The notes: generated by a model from the letters alone, not told the origin. 64,000 nucleotides of DNA from Lachnoclostridium sp. An138 (GCF_002160765.1 NZ_NFLF01000012.1:49094-113093), one strand, 5' to 3'. Positions 1 to 7,653 are shown, numbered from the stretch's first letter. Translations and numbers: made by a program.

Positions 1-30
1 TTCCTGTCCGCCTCGATACCGGGGCACACA

Positions 31-66
31 AAAAGGCCCCGGATCGTTCCTCCAGGGCCTGGCTTT
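31..66 (-). terminator. Probable intrinsic terminator near left edge
   Basis: On the minus strand an AGGCCC / GGGCCT stem encloses about 14 bases and is followed by TTTTTG. It lies downstream of the FMN riboswitch and its first terminator, so it may be a second attenuation step or the end of a short leader transcript. The plus strand also has T residues after the stem, so it could act both ways. Confidence 0.5.
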
Positions 67-140
67 TTTCCTTTCTCTGCGTATCTTTGCGTATGGCAGA
101 GCGATACAGTTACGGCTGTATTCACTCCTCCCTGCCAAAG

Positions 141-174
141 AAAAAAGCTCTGAAACAGTTTCCTATTTCAGAGC
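141..174 (-). terminator. Riboswitch-associated intrinsic terminator
   Basis: On the minus strand GCTCTGAAA pairs with TTTCAGAGC and is followed by six T residues. It lies about 90 bases downstream of the FMN aptamer, the usual place for the expression platform of a transcription-attenuating FMN riboswitch. The gene it controls would lie beyond position 1. Confidence 0.8.
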
Positions 175-264
175 ATCAATTCTTCCGCAAAGAATGTATG
201 GATTTCTTCTCTTGATCTCTTTTATCGATCTCTTCCATCAATCACTTCTATCCATACGCGTCAT

Positions 265-372
265 CTCTTCTTCCATCCAGACTATACTGTCGGTTTTGGA
301 ATCTCACCAAATCCTGCGCTCTCGCGCTCGCGGACTTTACCGCCGATCGGGAATCTCACCCTGCCCTGAAGA
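265..372 (-). promoter_or_regulatory. FMN riboswitch (RFN element)
   Basis: Read on the minus strand, this matches the conserved FMN aptamer: AGGGCAGGGTGAGATTCCC, then GATCGGCGGTAAAGTCCGC, a GAGATTCC loop, CCGACAGTATAGTCTGGAT and a closing GGAAGAAGA. The 5' TCTTC (365-372) can pair with the 3' GAAGA to close P1. FMN riboswitches switch off riboflavin synthesis or uptake genes (ribD operon, ribU) when FMN is abundant. A TTGACA lies at 415-420, but no well-spaced -10 goes with it; TATAAT-like sequence nearer the aptamer is the alternative. The target gene is outside the window. Confidence 0.94.
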
Positions 373-427
373 TTATATTTAATTCTTTTATACGGTATCA
401 CATTTCTTATCGGATGTCAAATAAGTT

Positions 428-454
428 TTATTTGCCAGCCATCTGTTTTGCGAC
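428..454 (-). repeat. Second copy of the tsf 3' end (att-like repeat)
   Basis: On the minus strand these 27 bases read as the codons for VAKQMAGK plus TAA, the exact C-terminus of the elongation factor Ts gene at 1922-1948. The two copies agree at 25 of 27 positions and differ only at two third-codon positions (GTC/GTT and AAA/AAG). No homology continues on either side. Such a divergent but protein-identical duplicate of a gene tail is typical of an attachment site left by an element integrated at the 3' end of a housekeeping gene. Integration is an inference. Confidence 0.75.
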
Positions 455-589
455 CTTTTATTTTCTCGGATTGTCTCAAATTATTACAAATACTGAATCT
501 CCAATGATTCTACATAATTATTTTCAGCTTATCCCCCATTTTTCTATTTGGAGAATATATGATTCTTTTTCTTCTACAGAGTTGCTTCT

Positions 590-627
590 TAAAAAATCTA
601 TTTGGGGGGATTTCTTTTCCCCCAAAT
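590..627 (-). terminator. Intrinsic terminator of the YhcG remnant
   Basis: An inverted repeat, ATTTGGGGG / CCCCCAAAT with a short loop, is followed on the minus strand by AGATTTTTTAAG. It starts just after the stop codon of the broken YhcG-like gene, so it is probably that gene's original terminator. Confidence 0.7.
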
Positions 628-629
628 GA

Positions 630-1363
630 CTATGACTCTCCAGAACTATCTTTTAATATATTAGATACCAATCGTTCTAAATCTTCTCTGTTTGGTAAAT
701 ATAACTCATACTTTGAAACAAACAGATTACTATCCATACCATAAGTCGCATATTCAACTAGCAATTCATCTTTATTTCTACTCATAATAATCCCAATCGG
801 GGCGTTATCATCCGGCATATTCTCCTCCGTAGCAAAATACCCCAAATACATATTCATCTGTCCTATATCTTCATGCCTTACAGAATCTTTCTTTAAATCT
901 ATAAGAACAAAGCATTTTAAAATTCGATGATAAAATACTAAATCCACATGATAGTGTACATTATTAATGGTAATTTTGTATTGCCTTCCTACAAAAGTAA
1001 AACCTTTCCTAATTCCAAAAGAAATTTTTGGAGATTATTAATTAGTCTTTGTTCCAAATCGCTTTCCGTATACTGACTTGATTCCGGTAGATTTAAAAAC
1101 TCTAATGTATATGTGCTTTTTATAACATCTCCTGGTTTCTGAACCTCTATTCCTCGTTGTGCTAATGATAAAATTCCTTCTTTATCTCTGCTTACTGCCA
1201 GACGCAAAAATAAAGCCGAGTCTATCTGTCGCTGAAGTTCTATAACACTCCAATTTTCATTAACAGTCTGCCGCTCAAAAAGCTCCTCTCCAAATCGTCA
1301 TCAAGTTTAATTAGTTCACAAATATGCGACCAGCTTAATTTGTCAGACACCGTCTGACAAATT
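630..1363 (-). pseudogene. Decayed YhcG/DUF1016 PDDEXK nuclease remnant
   Basis: Three frames together give the C-terminal part of a YhcG-family (DUF1016, PDDEXK nuclease) protein. Segment 1 has KLSWSHICELIKLDDDLE. Segment 2 has ERQTVNENWSVIEL through YTESDLEQRLINNL and FLLELGK. Segment 3 has HVDLVFYHRILKCFVLIDLK, then GQMNMYLGYFA and YELYLPNREDL. The first frameshift is near 1282-1290. The second, a lost A in GGAAAGG, is near 1001-1003. The N-terminal DUF1016 domain is missing, and the homology begins at a perfect inverted repeat. YhcG proteins are often found beside type I restriction systems and in mobile DNA. The C-terminal 106 residues remain open but have no start signal of their own. 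No function is expected. Confidence 0.85.
1337..1363. repeat. Perfect 12-bp inverted repeat, 3-bp loop
   Basis: AATTTGTCAGAC is followed by ACC and then its exact reverse complement GTCTGACAAATT. It sits where YhcG homology begins, in codons that would read LSDGVSD in an intact homologue but now lack two bases. It may be a fold-back rearrangement scar. It has no T tract and is not a terminator. Confidence 0.6.
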
Positions 1364-1411
1364 CATCATTTACACAATAATTCCTGCCAAATGAAATTTA
1401 TGTCATCCAAA

Positions 1412-1750
1412 TCATGCTGCATACAATTCTACTCCTTCCTTCTTAACATTGTTATAGAATGGATATGCCCTGATCCATTTATTAAAATGATCCAAATTTT
1501 TCACAATGGGCATGATTTGCAAATCGTTATCGAAATTATAATCAACTGTCAGGTCGGAAAGCATATGCCCCCTACTTCTTATCTCATCATCCGATAAATC
1601 CACCAGAATCATAATATCAATATCTGAATCCGGTCTGAAATCGCCTCGCGCATAAGAATCATATAAGATTATCGTTCTCAGCTTGTCCCCATAAATTTTG
1701 TGTACATCCTCTACATATTTTTTCAGTACTTCAGTTAAAATCTGAGGCAT
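1412..1750 (-). CDS. MNT-type minimal nucleotidyltransferase
   Basis: The 112-residue protein has the minimal nucleotidyltransferase fold: helical N-terminus, then LYDSYARGDFRPDSDIDIMI with the D-x-D metal ligands. Families of this type (MntA, antitoxin or AMPylating enzymes) usually work with a HEPN partner, but none is seen here. The invariant G of the G-S nucleotide-binding motif is D in this protein (DS for GS), which could impair activity. AAGGAGG lies seven bases before the ATG, and a good promoter (1785-1813) precedes it. Just after its stop an 18-codon open frame starts with MQHDLDDINF and ends before the YhcG remnant, possibly the stump of a lost partner. Confidence 0.8.
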   Translation of the reverse strand: MPQILTEVLKKYVEDVHKIYGDKLRTIILYDSYARGDFRPDSDIDIMILVDLSDDEIRSRGHMLSDLTVDYNFDNDLQIMPIVKNLDHFNKWIRAYPFYNNVKKEGVELYAA

Positions 1751-1784
1751 ACTCTCCCTCCTTCCTGCTGTTCTTTCTACCTAT

Positions 1785-1813
1785 AGTATATCCATTCCAC
1801 AGAGCAAAATCAA
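1785..1813 (-). promoter_or_regulatory. Sigma-A promoter of the nucleotidyltransferase gene
   Basis: On the minus strand TTGATT (1808-1813), a 17-base spacer and TATACT (1785-1790). It drives only the accessory pocket and lies just 3' of the bidirectional tsf terminator. Confidence 0.7.
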
Positions 1814-1849
1814 CCAACTATTCCATTATGTATTTCCCTTTATACTATA

Positions 1850-1897
1850 AAAACCCTTACAAGCGGTGCAAAATCACCACTCATAAGGGTTTTTTTT
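1850..1897 (-). terminator. Bidirectional terminator after tsf
   Basis: AAAACCCTTA pairs with TAAGGGTTTT around a 24-base loop. T runs follow on both strands. It ends the rpsB-tsf transcript about 25 bases past the tsf stop. Confidence 0.85.
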
Positions 1898-1921
1898 CAA
1901 AATCTCAATGCAAAATTCAAA

Positions 1922-1948
1922 TTATTTGCCAGCCATCTGCTTTGCAAC
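1922..1948 (-). repeat. tsf 3' end, partner of the 428-454 repeat
   Basis: These are the last eight codons and the stop of tsf. They match 428-454 at 25 of 27 bases in the same orientation. If the pair are attachment sites, the material between them (about 1.5 kb) is what remains of an inserted element. Confidence 0.75.
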
Positions 1949-2863
1949 TTCCTCAGCAAAGTTCTCTTCCTTTTTCTCGATTCCCTCGCCGGTCTCAAAA
2001 CGAACGAAGCCTTTGATGGTGATCTTCGCGTTGTTCTCTTTTGCCACCTGCTCTACGTACTTGCCTACAGACTGCTTTCCATCCTCAGCCTTTACATATA
2101 CCTGATCAAGCAGACAGATCTCCTTGAGCTCTTTGTTGATGCGGCCCTGGATCATGCCCTGGATAACCTTTTCCGGCTTCTGGGACTCCTTCGGGTCGTT
2201 CTGAATCTGAGCCATCAGGATCGCTTTTTCTTTCTCGATGTAATCCGGCTCCACCTCAGCATCGCTGGTGTACAGCGGCTTTAAGGCTGCTGCCTGCATA
2301 GCCACATTCTTTGCCATCTCTTTTACAGCATCGTTTACCACGTCTGTCTCAACATCTACCAGAACGCCAATCTTGCCACCCGCATGGATATAAGAAGCGA
2401 TGAAACCATTCTGCTCCTCCATCTGACGGAAACGACGGATGTTCATATTCTCACCGATAACGGCGATCTGAGAAGCCAGGGCCTCTTTTACTGTCAGAGA
2501 CGGATCTTTCTCCCACTTCTCCTCCAGGAATCCCTCGATATCGGAAGCGGTAGTCTTCAGTGCCTGTGCAGCCACATCTGCCACATAAGAACGGAACTTC
2601 TCGTTCTTTGCAACGAAGTCAGTCTCAGCATTTACCTCTACGGCAACCGCCTTGTGTCCGTCCTCTGTCGCGCAGATATCTACGATACCCTCAGCAGCGA
2701 TACGGCCTGCCTTCTTCTGAGCGCTGGCAAGTCCTTTTTCTCTCAGCCAGTCTACAGCTGCGTCCATATTTCCTTCGGTAGCGGTCAGGGCTTTCTTGCA
2801 GTCCATCATTCCGGCACCGGTCATCTCTCTTAACTCTTTTACCATTCCTGCTGTGATTGCCAT
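1922..2863 (-). CDS. tsf: Translation elongation factor Ts
   Basis: EF-Ts recycles EF-Tu by releasing GDP. The 313-residue product starts MAITAGMVKELREMTGAGMM and has the family signature MDCKKALTATEGNMDAAVDWL in its N-terminal UBA-like region. The core dimerisation and EF-Tu-binding region includes HAGGKIGVLVDVETD. Length is normal for the family. The start is the ATG at 2863, seven bases after GGAGGA; the upstream in-frame MEERK has no ribosome site of its own. It lies 37 bp behind rpsB, the near-universal order. Its 3' end is duplicated at 428-454. Confidence 0.98.
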   Translation of the reverse strand: MAITAGMVKELREMTGAGMMDCKKALTATEGNMDAAVDWLREKGLASAQKKAGRIAAEGIVDICATEDGHKAVAVEVNAETDFVAKNEKFRSYVADVAAQALKTTASDIEGFLEEKWEKDPSLTVKEALASQIAVIGENMNIRRFRQMEEQNGFIASYIHAGGKIGVLVDVETDVVNDAVKEMAKNVAMQAAALKPLYTSDAEVEPDYIEKEKAILMAQIQNDPKESQKPEKVIQGMIQGRINKELKEICLLDQVYVKAEDGKQSVGKYVEQVAKENNAKITIKGFVRFETGEGIEKKEENFAEEVAKQMAGK

Positions 2864-2900
2864 TTTTCGTTCCTCCAAATTATTTCTTCGTATTAAACGC

Positions 2901-3641
2901 TTACTCTTCTACAGCCTCTTCTGTCTCCTCGTAAGCTTCCTCTGCTACTTCCTCAGCTGCTCCCTGGTTTGCCTCAACCACAGCGTCTGCCATTGTGGAA
3001 ACGATCAGCTTTACAGCACGGATAGCATCATCGTTACCCGGGATCACATAATCCAGCTCTTCCGGATCACAGTTGGTATCAGCAATTCCGATCAGCGGAA
3101 TGCCCAGTGTATGTGCTTCCTGTACGCAGATTCTCTCCTTCTTCGGATCTACTACAAAGATGGCATCCGGAACTTTCTTCATATCCTTGATTCCGCCCAG
3201 GTTCTTCTCAAGCTTCTCCCACTCCTTCTTCAGTGCGATAACTTCCTTCTTGGGCAGTACATCGAAGGTTCCGTCCTCAGACATCTTCTCGATCGCTTTC
3301 AGACGGGCGATTCTGCTCTGGATAGTCTTGAAGTTGGTCAGCATACCGCCAAGCCATCTCTCATTTACATAGAACATACCGCAGCGCTCTGCTTCTGTCT
3401 TAATAGCGTCCTGAGCCTGCTTCTTGGTTCCTACGAACAGAATGGTTCCGCCCTGTGCGGCAATGTCAAATACAGCCTTATATGCTGTGTCTACCATTCC
3501 TACAGACTTCTGCAGGTCGATGATGTAGATGCCGTTACGCTCGGTATAGATGTACGGAGCCATCTTGGGGTTCCAGCGTCTTGTCTGATGTCCGAAATGA
3601 ACACCTGCTTCCAGTAACTGCTTCATTGAAATTACACTCAT
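2901..3641 (-). CDS. rpsB: 30S ribosomal protein S2
   Basis: S2 joins the small subunit late and is needed for bS1 binding. The 246-residue product begins [20 protein letters not shown] and contains the S2 signatures [20 protein letters not shown] and [13 protein letters not shown]. The C-terminus is a short acidic tail rich in EE and [16 protein letters not shown] at 3641 is preceded by GGAGGAAAGAATC; longer in-frame starts reach into the promoter leader. It is the first gene of the rpsB-tsf operon. Confidence 0.98.
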   Translation of the reverse strand: MSVISMKQLLEAGVHFGHQTRRWNPKMAPYIYTERNGIYIIDLQKSVGMVDTAYKAVFDIAAQGGTILFVGTKKQAQDAIKTEAERCGMFYVNERWLGGMLTNFKTIQSRIARLKAIEKMSEDGTFDVLPKKEVIALKKEWEKLEKNLGGIKDMKKVPDAIFVVDPKKERICVQEAHTLGIPLIGIADTNCDPEELDYVIPGNDDAIRAVKLIVSTMADAVVEANQGAAEEVAEEAYEETEEAVEE

Positions 3642-3754
3642 GATTCTTTCCTCCATTTGGTTGATCTTCCGCAGGCTTCCGCACCGTGAAATACCAGAGC
3701 TCCGCTCCGACACCGTCCCCGGTTCCACCCGCGTGTTTTTTCACTAACTCTGAA

Positions 3755-3783
3755 AGTATAGCACAGGAAAAGGGCCATTGCAA
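3755..3783 (-). promoter_or_regulatory. rpsB-tsf promoter
   Basis: TTGCAA (3778-3783), exactly 17 bases, TATACT (3755-3760) on the minus strand. It implies a leader of about 105 nt before rpsB. The leader is GC-rich and can fold, so S2 autoregulation is possible but not shown. Confidence 0.85.
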
Positions 3784-3856
3784 GCCCCTTTTTGCCTGAT
3801 TTTGCAGGATTTTATAAGGATTTTTAAGCTCTTACTTTCTGGTTTTGCAGACTGCT

Positions 3857-5854
3857 TTACTCCTGCATTTCTCTGTGCTGCACTGTGCCGATTTCAGCGG
3901 CCCCTGTAATCCTGTACACTCTTTCATATTCCGCTCCTGACACCAGATAACCGCTGATTTCATAATCATATAGTCCCGTGGCAGACAATACCTGTATGAT
4001 ATTCTGTCCGTCTGCCTCATCCACCCAGAGCATCATGGGCCTTCCCCCGCCGCTCCAGACAGCCTCCTTTACAGCTTCCATTCCTTCTGCCTCACATGAG
4101 AAATGCAGGCCGTCCTCCGTATAAAAGTTTGGACTCAGCCAGACAGCTTTTTGGTACTGTTCCTCTGTTCCGTCATTATTCAGATCACAAAGGTACGTCT
4201 GATTATCGTCTCCGGCTGCCTGCTGTTCTGCGCTGCCCGTCCATTTCCAGCTTTCCCCTAGTCCGGCCGGCTCCTGGTACTCGGAACCAGCAGCCGCAGC
4301 CTGTTCTGCCAGCGCCCTCCACTGCTCTCCCTGGCATTCTTCCACATTTACCTGACAGCTCTCCGGAACCATTCTGACAGACGCCTGTTCCACCAGTTCC
4401 CCGTTTTCATAGTAATACAAATCTGCGCCGTTATACAGCTTTCTCCCGTAATCCCAGGTGGTAAGCCAGAGATAATTTTCCCCTTCAAAAGAAAGCACGC
4501 AAAATTCCTCTCTGACACACTCCATCTGGCTCGTTCTTTCATAGGTTCCGTCTGCCTTACCTTTAAAAAGCACATAGCTGAAAAAGCCGCCGCTTCCGCC
4601 CTCGTCTCTTCCCATCAGCAGATCAGAGATGCCGTCATTGTCCAGATCCGCCTCCAGCACAGCGAAACCGCCCTTGAACGGTCCCACATATACGTTCCTC
4701 ATTTTTGCAAGCTCTGCATGAATCCACGGGTTTGCCTCTCCCAGCTCCAAAGCCTCTTCCTCTGAAAGCTCCCGGTCGGTTCTCAGCCCGACAAGCGTCT
4801 CATATTCTGTCCCTTCCTCGAATGCCCTGCCGATCAGATCCAGAAACTCCTGAGGAATCTGATAAGCCCCATCCGCCTCGTCCTCCGGCTCCCGTTCTGC
4901 GCTTTCCAGTCCGTATTGTGCTAGCTCTGTGCCTGCAGGCCTGTACCGTTGCTTCTCCCTGTCCCAGATATACAGCTCATTTCTTCCCAGTCTTAAATCA
5001 AGACAGCCGTCCGAATCTATGTCTGCAAAGTCTTCCTTTCCTGGAAGCCAATCAAAATCCAGTTCCTGAAAGGGTTCCTCATATTCCCCACAGCGGTACA
5101 AAAAGAGAGCGTTATCCCCGTCTTCATTCAAGTCCGAACAAAATAAGAGCCTTCTTCCCTCCTCTGGTTCCGCCAGCATGCAGGAGGCGCCGCTTTCTTC
5201 ATACCAGATCGCTTCACCTGTATCCGTCCATCGGACACGTTGTTCTTCCACCAGACTGCTGATGCTGAACTCTTCCTCAGCCCGAATCTCCCAGAGCAGA
5301 TAAACTTCACTCTCCCTCACCAGGATAAGGCACTGCCAGTCCTCTGTTTTCAGCTGGAAACTGTAATCCTCTTCTGACTCCAGCTTCAACAGAGTAGCCA
5401 TTTCTTCTTCCTGATACTCTTCCAAGAGGGCTGCCGCCAGAGAAAGCTCTTCTTCATACTCCGCCTCATAGCATTCCAGCCGGATAAAGGGCGGCAGCAG
5501 AGCATCTTCCGGTTCCAGACCCGAAAGCTCCATTTCCACCCCTGCATCCCCTTCTCTGCCTTCACACAAATCGGCCTCAACGCCTTCCGGCAGTACGATT
5601 TCCAGGCTGCCAAAAATCACTTTATTTTCCTGTATGGCAGCCTGCTGCCGTTTTTCCCGAAGAAGCGCAGACTGACGCTCCCAGGTCTTTGTCTCTGACA
5701 TTTCTGCCGTTTCCGGAAACTTTTCCTCCATATCTCCTGAATCTGCTCCACCCAGGACTTCTCCACCCTGAGCGCATCCCCATAGTCCTGACGCTCCGGC
5801 TGCCATCAGCAGTACCAGCAGCATGATATTCCAGTCGTACTTTTTCCTTTTCAT
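3857..5854 (-). CDS. Secreted lipoprotein with FG-GAP-like Asp-rich loops
   Basis: The 665-residue protein starts MKRKKYDWNIMLLVLLMAAG and has a plausible lipobox, GLWGC, so it is probably anchored outside the membrane. Four Asp-rich loops of the D-x-D-x-D-G kind are visible: DLNEDGDNALF, DIDSDGCLDL, DLDNDGISDL and DLNNDGTEEQ. They resemble calcium loops of FG-GAP/VCBS beta-propeller repeats. The rest is very acidic, with Glu-rich helices in the first 200 residues. No enzymatic motif was recognised. ATG 5854 follows GGGGGAGAAAG; an upstream in-frame ATG is less well placed. It is a single gene divergent from degV. Function unknown; surface binding or cell-wall sensing is a guess. Confidence 0.8.
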   Translation of the reverse strand: MKRKKYDWNIMLLVLLMAAGASGLWGCAQGGEVLGGADSGDMEEKFPETAEMSETKTWERQSALLREKRQQAAIQENKVIFGSLEIVLPEGVEADLCEGREGDAGVEMELSGLEPEDALLPPFIRLECYEAEYEEELSLAAALLEEYQEEEMATLLKLESEEDYSFQLKTEDWQCLILVRESEVYLLWEIRAEEEFSISSLVEEQRVRWTDTGEAIWYEESGASCMLAEPEEGRRLLFCSDLNEDGDNALFLYRCGEYEEPFQELDFDWLPGKEDFADIDSDGCLDLRLGRNELYIWDREKQRYRPAGTELAQYGLESAEREPEDEADGAYQIPQEFLDLIGRAFEEGTEYETLVGLRTDRELSEEEALELGEANPWIHAELAKMRNVYVGPFKGGFAVLEADLDNDGISDLLMGRDEGGSGGFFSYVLFKGKADGTYERTSQMECVREEFCVLSFEGENYLWLTTWDYGRKLYNGADLYYYENGELVEQASVRMVPESCQVNVEECQGEQWRALAEQAAAAGSEYQEPAGLGESWKWTGSAEQQAAGDDNQTYLCDLNNDGTEEQYQKAVWLSPNFYTEDGLHFSCEAEGMEAVKEAVWSGGGRPMMLWVDEADGQNIIQVLSATGLYDYEISGYLVSGAEYERVYRITGAAEIGTVQHREMQE

Positions 5855-5882
5855 CTTTCTCCCCCACACATATACCGGCCTC

Positions 5883-5910
5883 TTTATATCAAAAGTATCT
5901 CATATCACAA
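5883..5910 (-). promoter_or_regulatory. Promoter of the lipoprotein gene
   Basis: TTGTGA (5905-5910), 16 bases, TATAAA (5883-5888) on the minus strand, 29 bp before the start codon. Confidence 0.6.
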
Positions 5911-5922
5911 TCTGGCCTGCAA

Positions 5923-5934
5923 GCGCTATAGCGC
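5923..5934. promoter_or_regulatory. 12-bp palindrome in divergent promoter region
   Basis: GCGCTATAGCGC is a perfect palindrome upstream of both divergent promoters (lipoprotein and degV). Its place suits an operator, but no regulator is identified. Confidence 0.35.
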
Positions 5935-5968
5935 AATATTTTCAAAATAATCCACATTTTATTCAAAA

Positions 5969-5997
5969 TTGTATATTCGATTAAATTATGTTAAAAT
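5969..5997 (+). promoter_or_regulatory. degV promoter
   Basis: TTGTAT (5969-5974), 17 bases, TAAAAT (5992-5997), giving a leader of about 43 nt before the degV start. Confidence 0.75.
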
Positions 5998-6045
5998 AAA
6001 CAGCACAACAACAGTAACTTCTCATTTACAACAGGAGGGAAGCGT

Positions 6046-6984
6046 ATGAATCCAGAATTTTGCATTGTGAGCGATGGTTCCTGCGACATCCCGGAAGCGC
6101 TCGCAAAAGAAAATGATATCGATATCGTCCATTTTCTTGTCTCTTTCAACGGTTCTGACTATCAAAAAGAAGGCGTGGAGCTGGAACTGCCGGAGTTCTA
6201 TCAGCAGATGGTCTCCTATCCGGACGTCTATCCAAAGACAGCGGCTCCCTCGCCGGAAGATTTTTACGCCGTCTTCAAAAAAAGAGCAGAGAAAGGACAG
6301 GATATCCTGTGTATCTGTATTTCCACAAAGCTGAGTTCCTCGGTCCAGTCTGCGGAAATTGCCCGGCAGATGCTGGCTGAAAGCTATCCGGATACCCGGG
6401 CCGTCGTTGTGGACTCTCTCTGCTGTACGTTGATGCAGAGCGCCTTTGTGCTGGAGCTTTGCCGCATGCGCGACGCTGGCTGTTCTCTCGACGAGGTTCT
6501 TGGGGCAGTCGATGCCCTGCGCAAATCCGGCCGCATTCTGTTCACGGTGGGAGACCTGAATTATCTCCAGCATGGCGGCCGAATCGGAAAGGTGGCCGGC
6601 ATAGCCGGAAATCTGTTGGACTTAAAGCCGCTCATTACACTGGAGGACGGAGAGATCCATTCCTCCGGCATCAGACGCGGCCGCCGGAAATCGCTGGCTG
6701 GCGTCGTAGAGCTTCTGGTTTCTTACCTGAAGGAACAGAACTGTACGCCGGATGACTGCAACATTCTGATCGGCTATGGTTATAATCCGAAAGAGGGAAT
6801 TCTTCTGCAAGAAATGACCAGAAAACGTCTGGCAGAAGAATTCGGCCCTCAGAGCACTCTTCCGGCCTTTCAAATCGGAGCCACTATCGCAGTCCACGCC
6901 GGCCCCTATTCCATCGGGTACGGACTGGTGCACAGAAGCGACAGGCTGAAATCAAACATTCCACAGCAAGCTGGCAGGGCATGA
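6046..6984 (+). CDS. DegV family fatty-acid-binding protein
   Basis: DegV (FakB-like) proteins bind a fatty acid and present it to the FakA kinase for phospholipid synthesis. The 312-residue product has the family's start, CIVSDGSCDIPEALAKEND, and the mid-region ILCICISTKLSSSVQSAEIA and VVVDSLCCTLMQ. It also has the fatty-acid pocket segment YLQHGGRIGKVAGIAGNLLD followed by LKPLITLEDGEI, and ends with AGPYSIGYG. AGGAGGG lies six bases before ATG. It is transcribed alone from its own promoter. No FakA homologue is in the window. Confidence 0.93.
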   Translation: MNPEFCIVSDGSCDIPEALAKENDIDIVHFLVSFNGSDYQKEGVELELPEFYQQMVSYPDVYPKTAAPSPEDFYAVFKKRAEKGQDILCICISTKLSSSVQSAEIARQMLAESYPDTRAVVVDSLCCTLMQSAFVLELCRMRDAGCSLDEVLGAVDALRKSGRILFTVGDLNYLQHGGRIGKVAGIAGNLLDLKPLITLEDGEIHSSGIRRGRRKSLAGVVELLVSYLKEQNCTPDDCNILIGYGYNPKEGILLQEMTRKRLAEEFGPQSTLPAFQIGATIAVHAGPYSIGYGLVHRSDRLKSNIPQQAGRA

Positions 6985-7036
6985 AAACAATGAACGCAGT
7001 CAAGCTGAGGGAGGCTTTACACCCACAGGGATTTAT

Positions 7037-7087
7037 CCTCACGGCGCTCGCCAAATAGACATACGGGCGCAAGGTTAAAAAGACTGC
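7037..7087. repeat. Dispersed intergenic repeat, copy A
   Basis: 51 bases from CCTCACGGCGCTCGCCAAAT to AAAAAGACTGC align without gaps to 23450-23500, with 37 identical positions. Shared blocks are GGCG, CCAAAT, GAC and GCGCAAGGT. It lies between degV and the convergent gene at 7092. The role is unknown; it may be a REP-like or small non-autonomous element. Confidence 0.55.
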
Positions 7088-7091
7088 AGGT

Positions 7092-7592
7092 TCACGCAGT
7101 CTGCTCCCTTCTGCCTGGCAGAGCCTTCAGCGCAGTCAGGGTCGCATCCAGATTTGCACGGTGCCAGTTTGCAGTCTTCAGCGGGCCTGCTCCCCCTATG
7201 CCGGAGCCGAAACCGCTCATGCCCACCGACAGCGTGCCGGAAGTGCGGAACTCACTCAGCTCCTTCTGCTGGGCCGAGAGGGCGATGAGCCCATCGTCTG
7301 TGTCCAGTTCAATACGCCAATTGAACATGTCTTCCTTTATCTCCACCCTGCGGATGCTGGTATAGGGGATCTCCAGAGCCACGTTCTTCTTCAGCATAAA
7401 GGACATCCGTCCAAAAGGCAGCAGTACCAGAGATTTTTCACACATCTGCAGAGCAAAGAACTCATTGGAAAAAAATCTGGCAATCTTCTCGCTCAGGTTG
7501 GCGGGAGCGTAGGTAACGATGATGGCGCGGTCGGGAATGGGGTTGTAACCGGCTTCCCTGACGAACTCAGTAACAAATTTTTCAGCAGGCAT
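7092..7592 (-). CDS. Uncharacterised cytosolic protein
   Basis: A 166-residue protein with no family I can name. The N-terminal half alternates charged and hydrophobic strands (ALEIPYTSIRRVEIKEDMFN, then WRIELDTDDGLIALS), as in PH-like or GRAM-like beta domains. The C-terminal part carries a Gly-rich stretch, GMSGFGSGIGGAG, then HRANLDATLTALKALPG. No signal peptide or membrane segment is present. The start is chosen at ATG 7592, nine bases after AAGGAG; the ATG three codons upstream abuts that site. It is monocistronic with its own promoter and converges on degV. Confidence 0.7.
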   Translation of the reverse strand: MPAEKFVTEFVREAGYNPIPDRAIIVTYAPANLSEKIARFFSNEFFALQMCEKSLVLLPFGRMSFMLKKNVALEIPYTSIRRVEIKEDMFNWRIELDTDDGLIALSAQQKELSEFRTSGTLSVGMSGFGSGIGGAGPLKTANWHRANLDATLTALKALPGRREQTA

Positions 7593-7653
7593 ATCTGACA
7601 TCTCCTTTTAAGTATCTTAATTACCGTATGGTCTGGTTTGTTTTGATGATTTG

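Noticed and set aside
1..125. Left-edge minus-strand frame from GTG 125 downstream of the FMN riboswitch terminator
   Set aside because: The GGGAGGA lies only about one base from the GTG, the peptide is unlike RibD or RibU, and a terminator-like hairpin falls inside it.
3700..3735. T-box-like GGGTGGAACCGG in the rpsB leader
   Set aside because: The mapped promoter puts it within about 20-40 nt of the transcript start, so there is no room for a T-box specifier domain, and no terminator follows.
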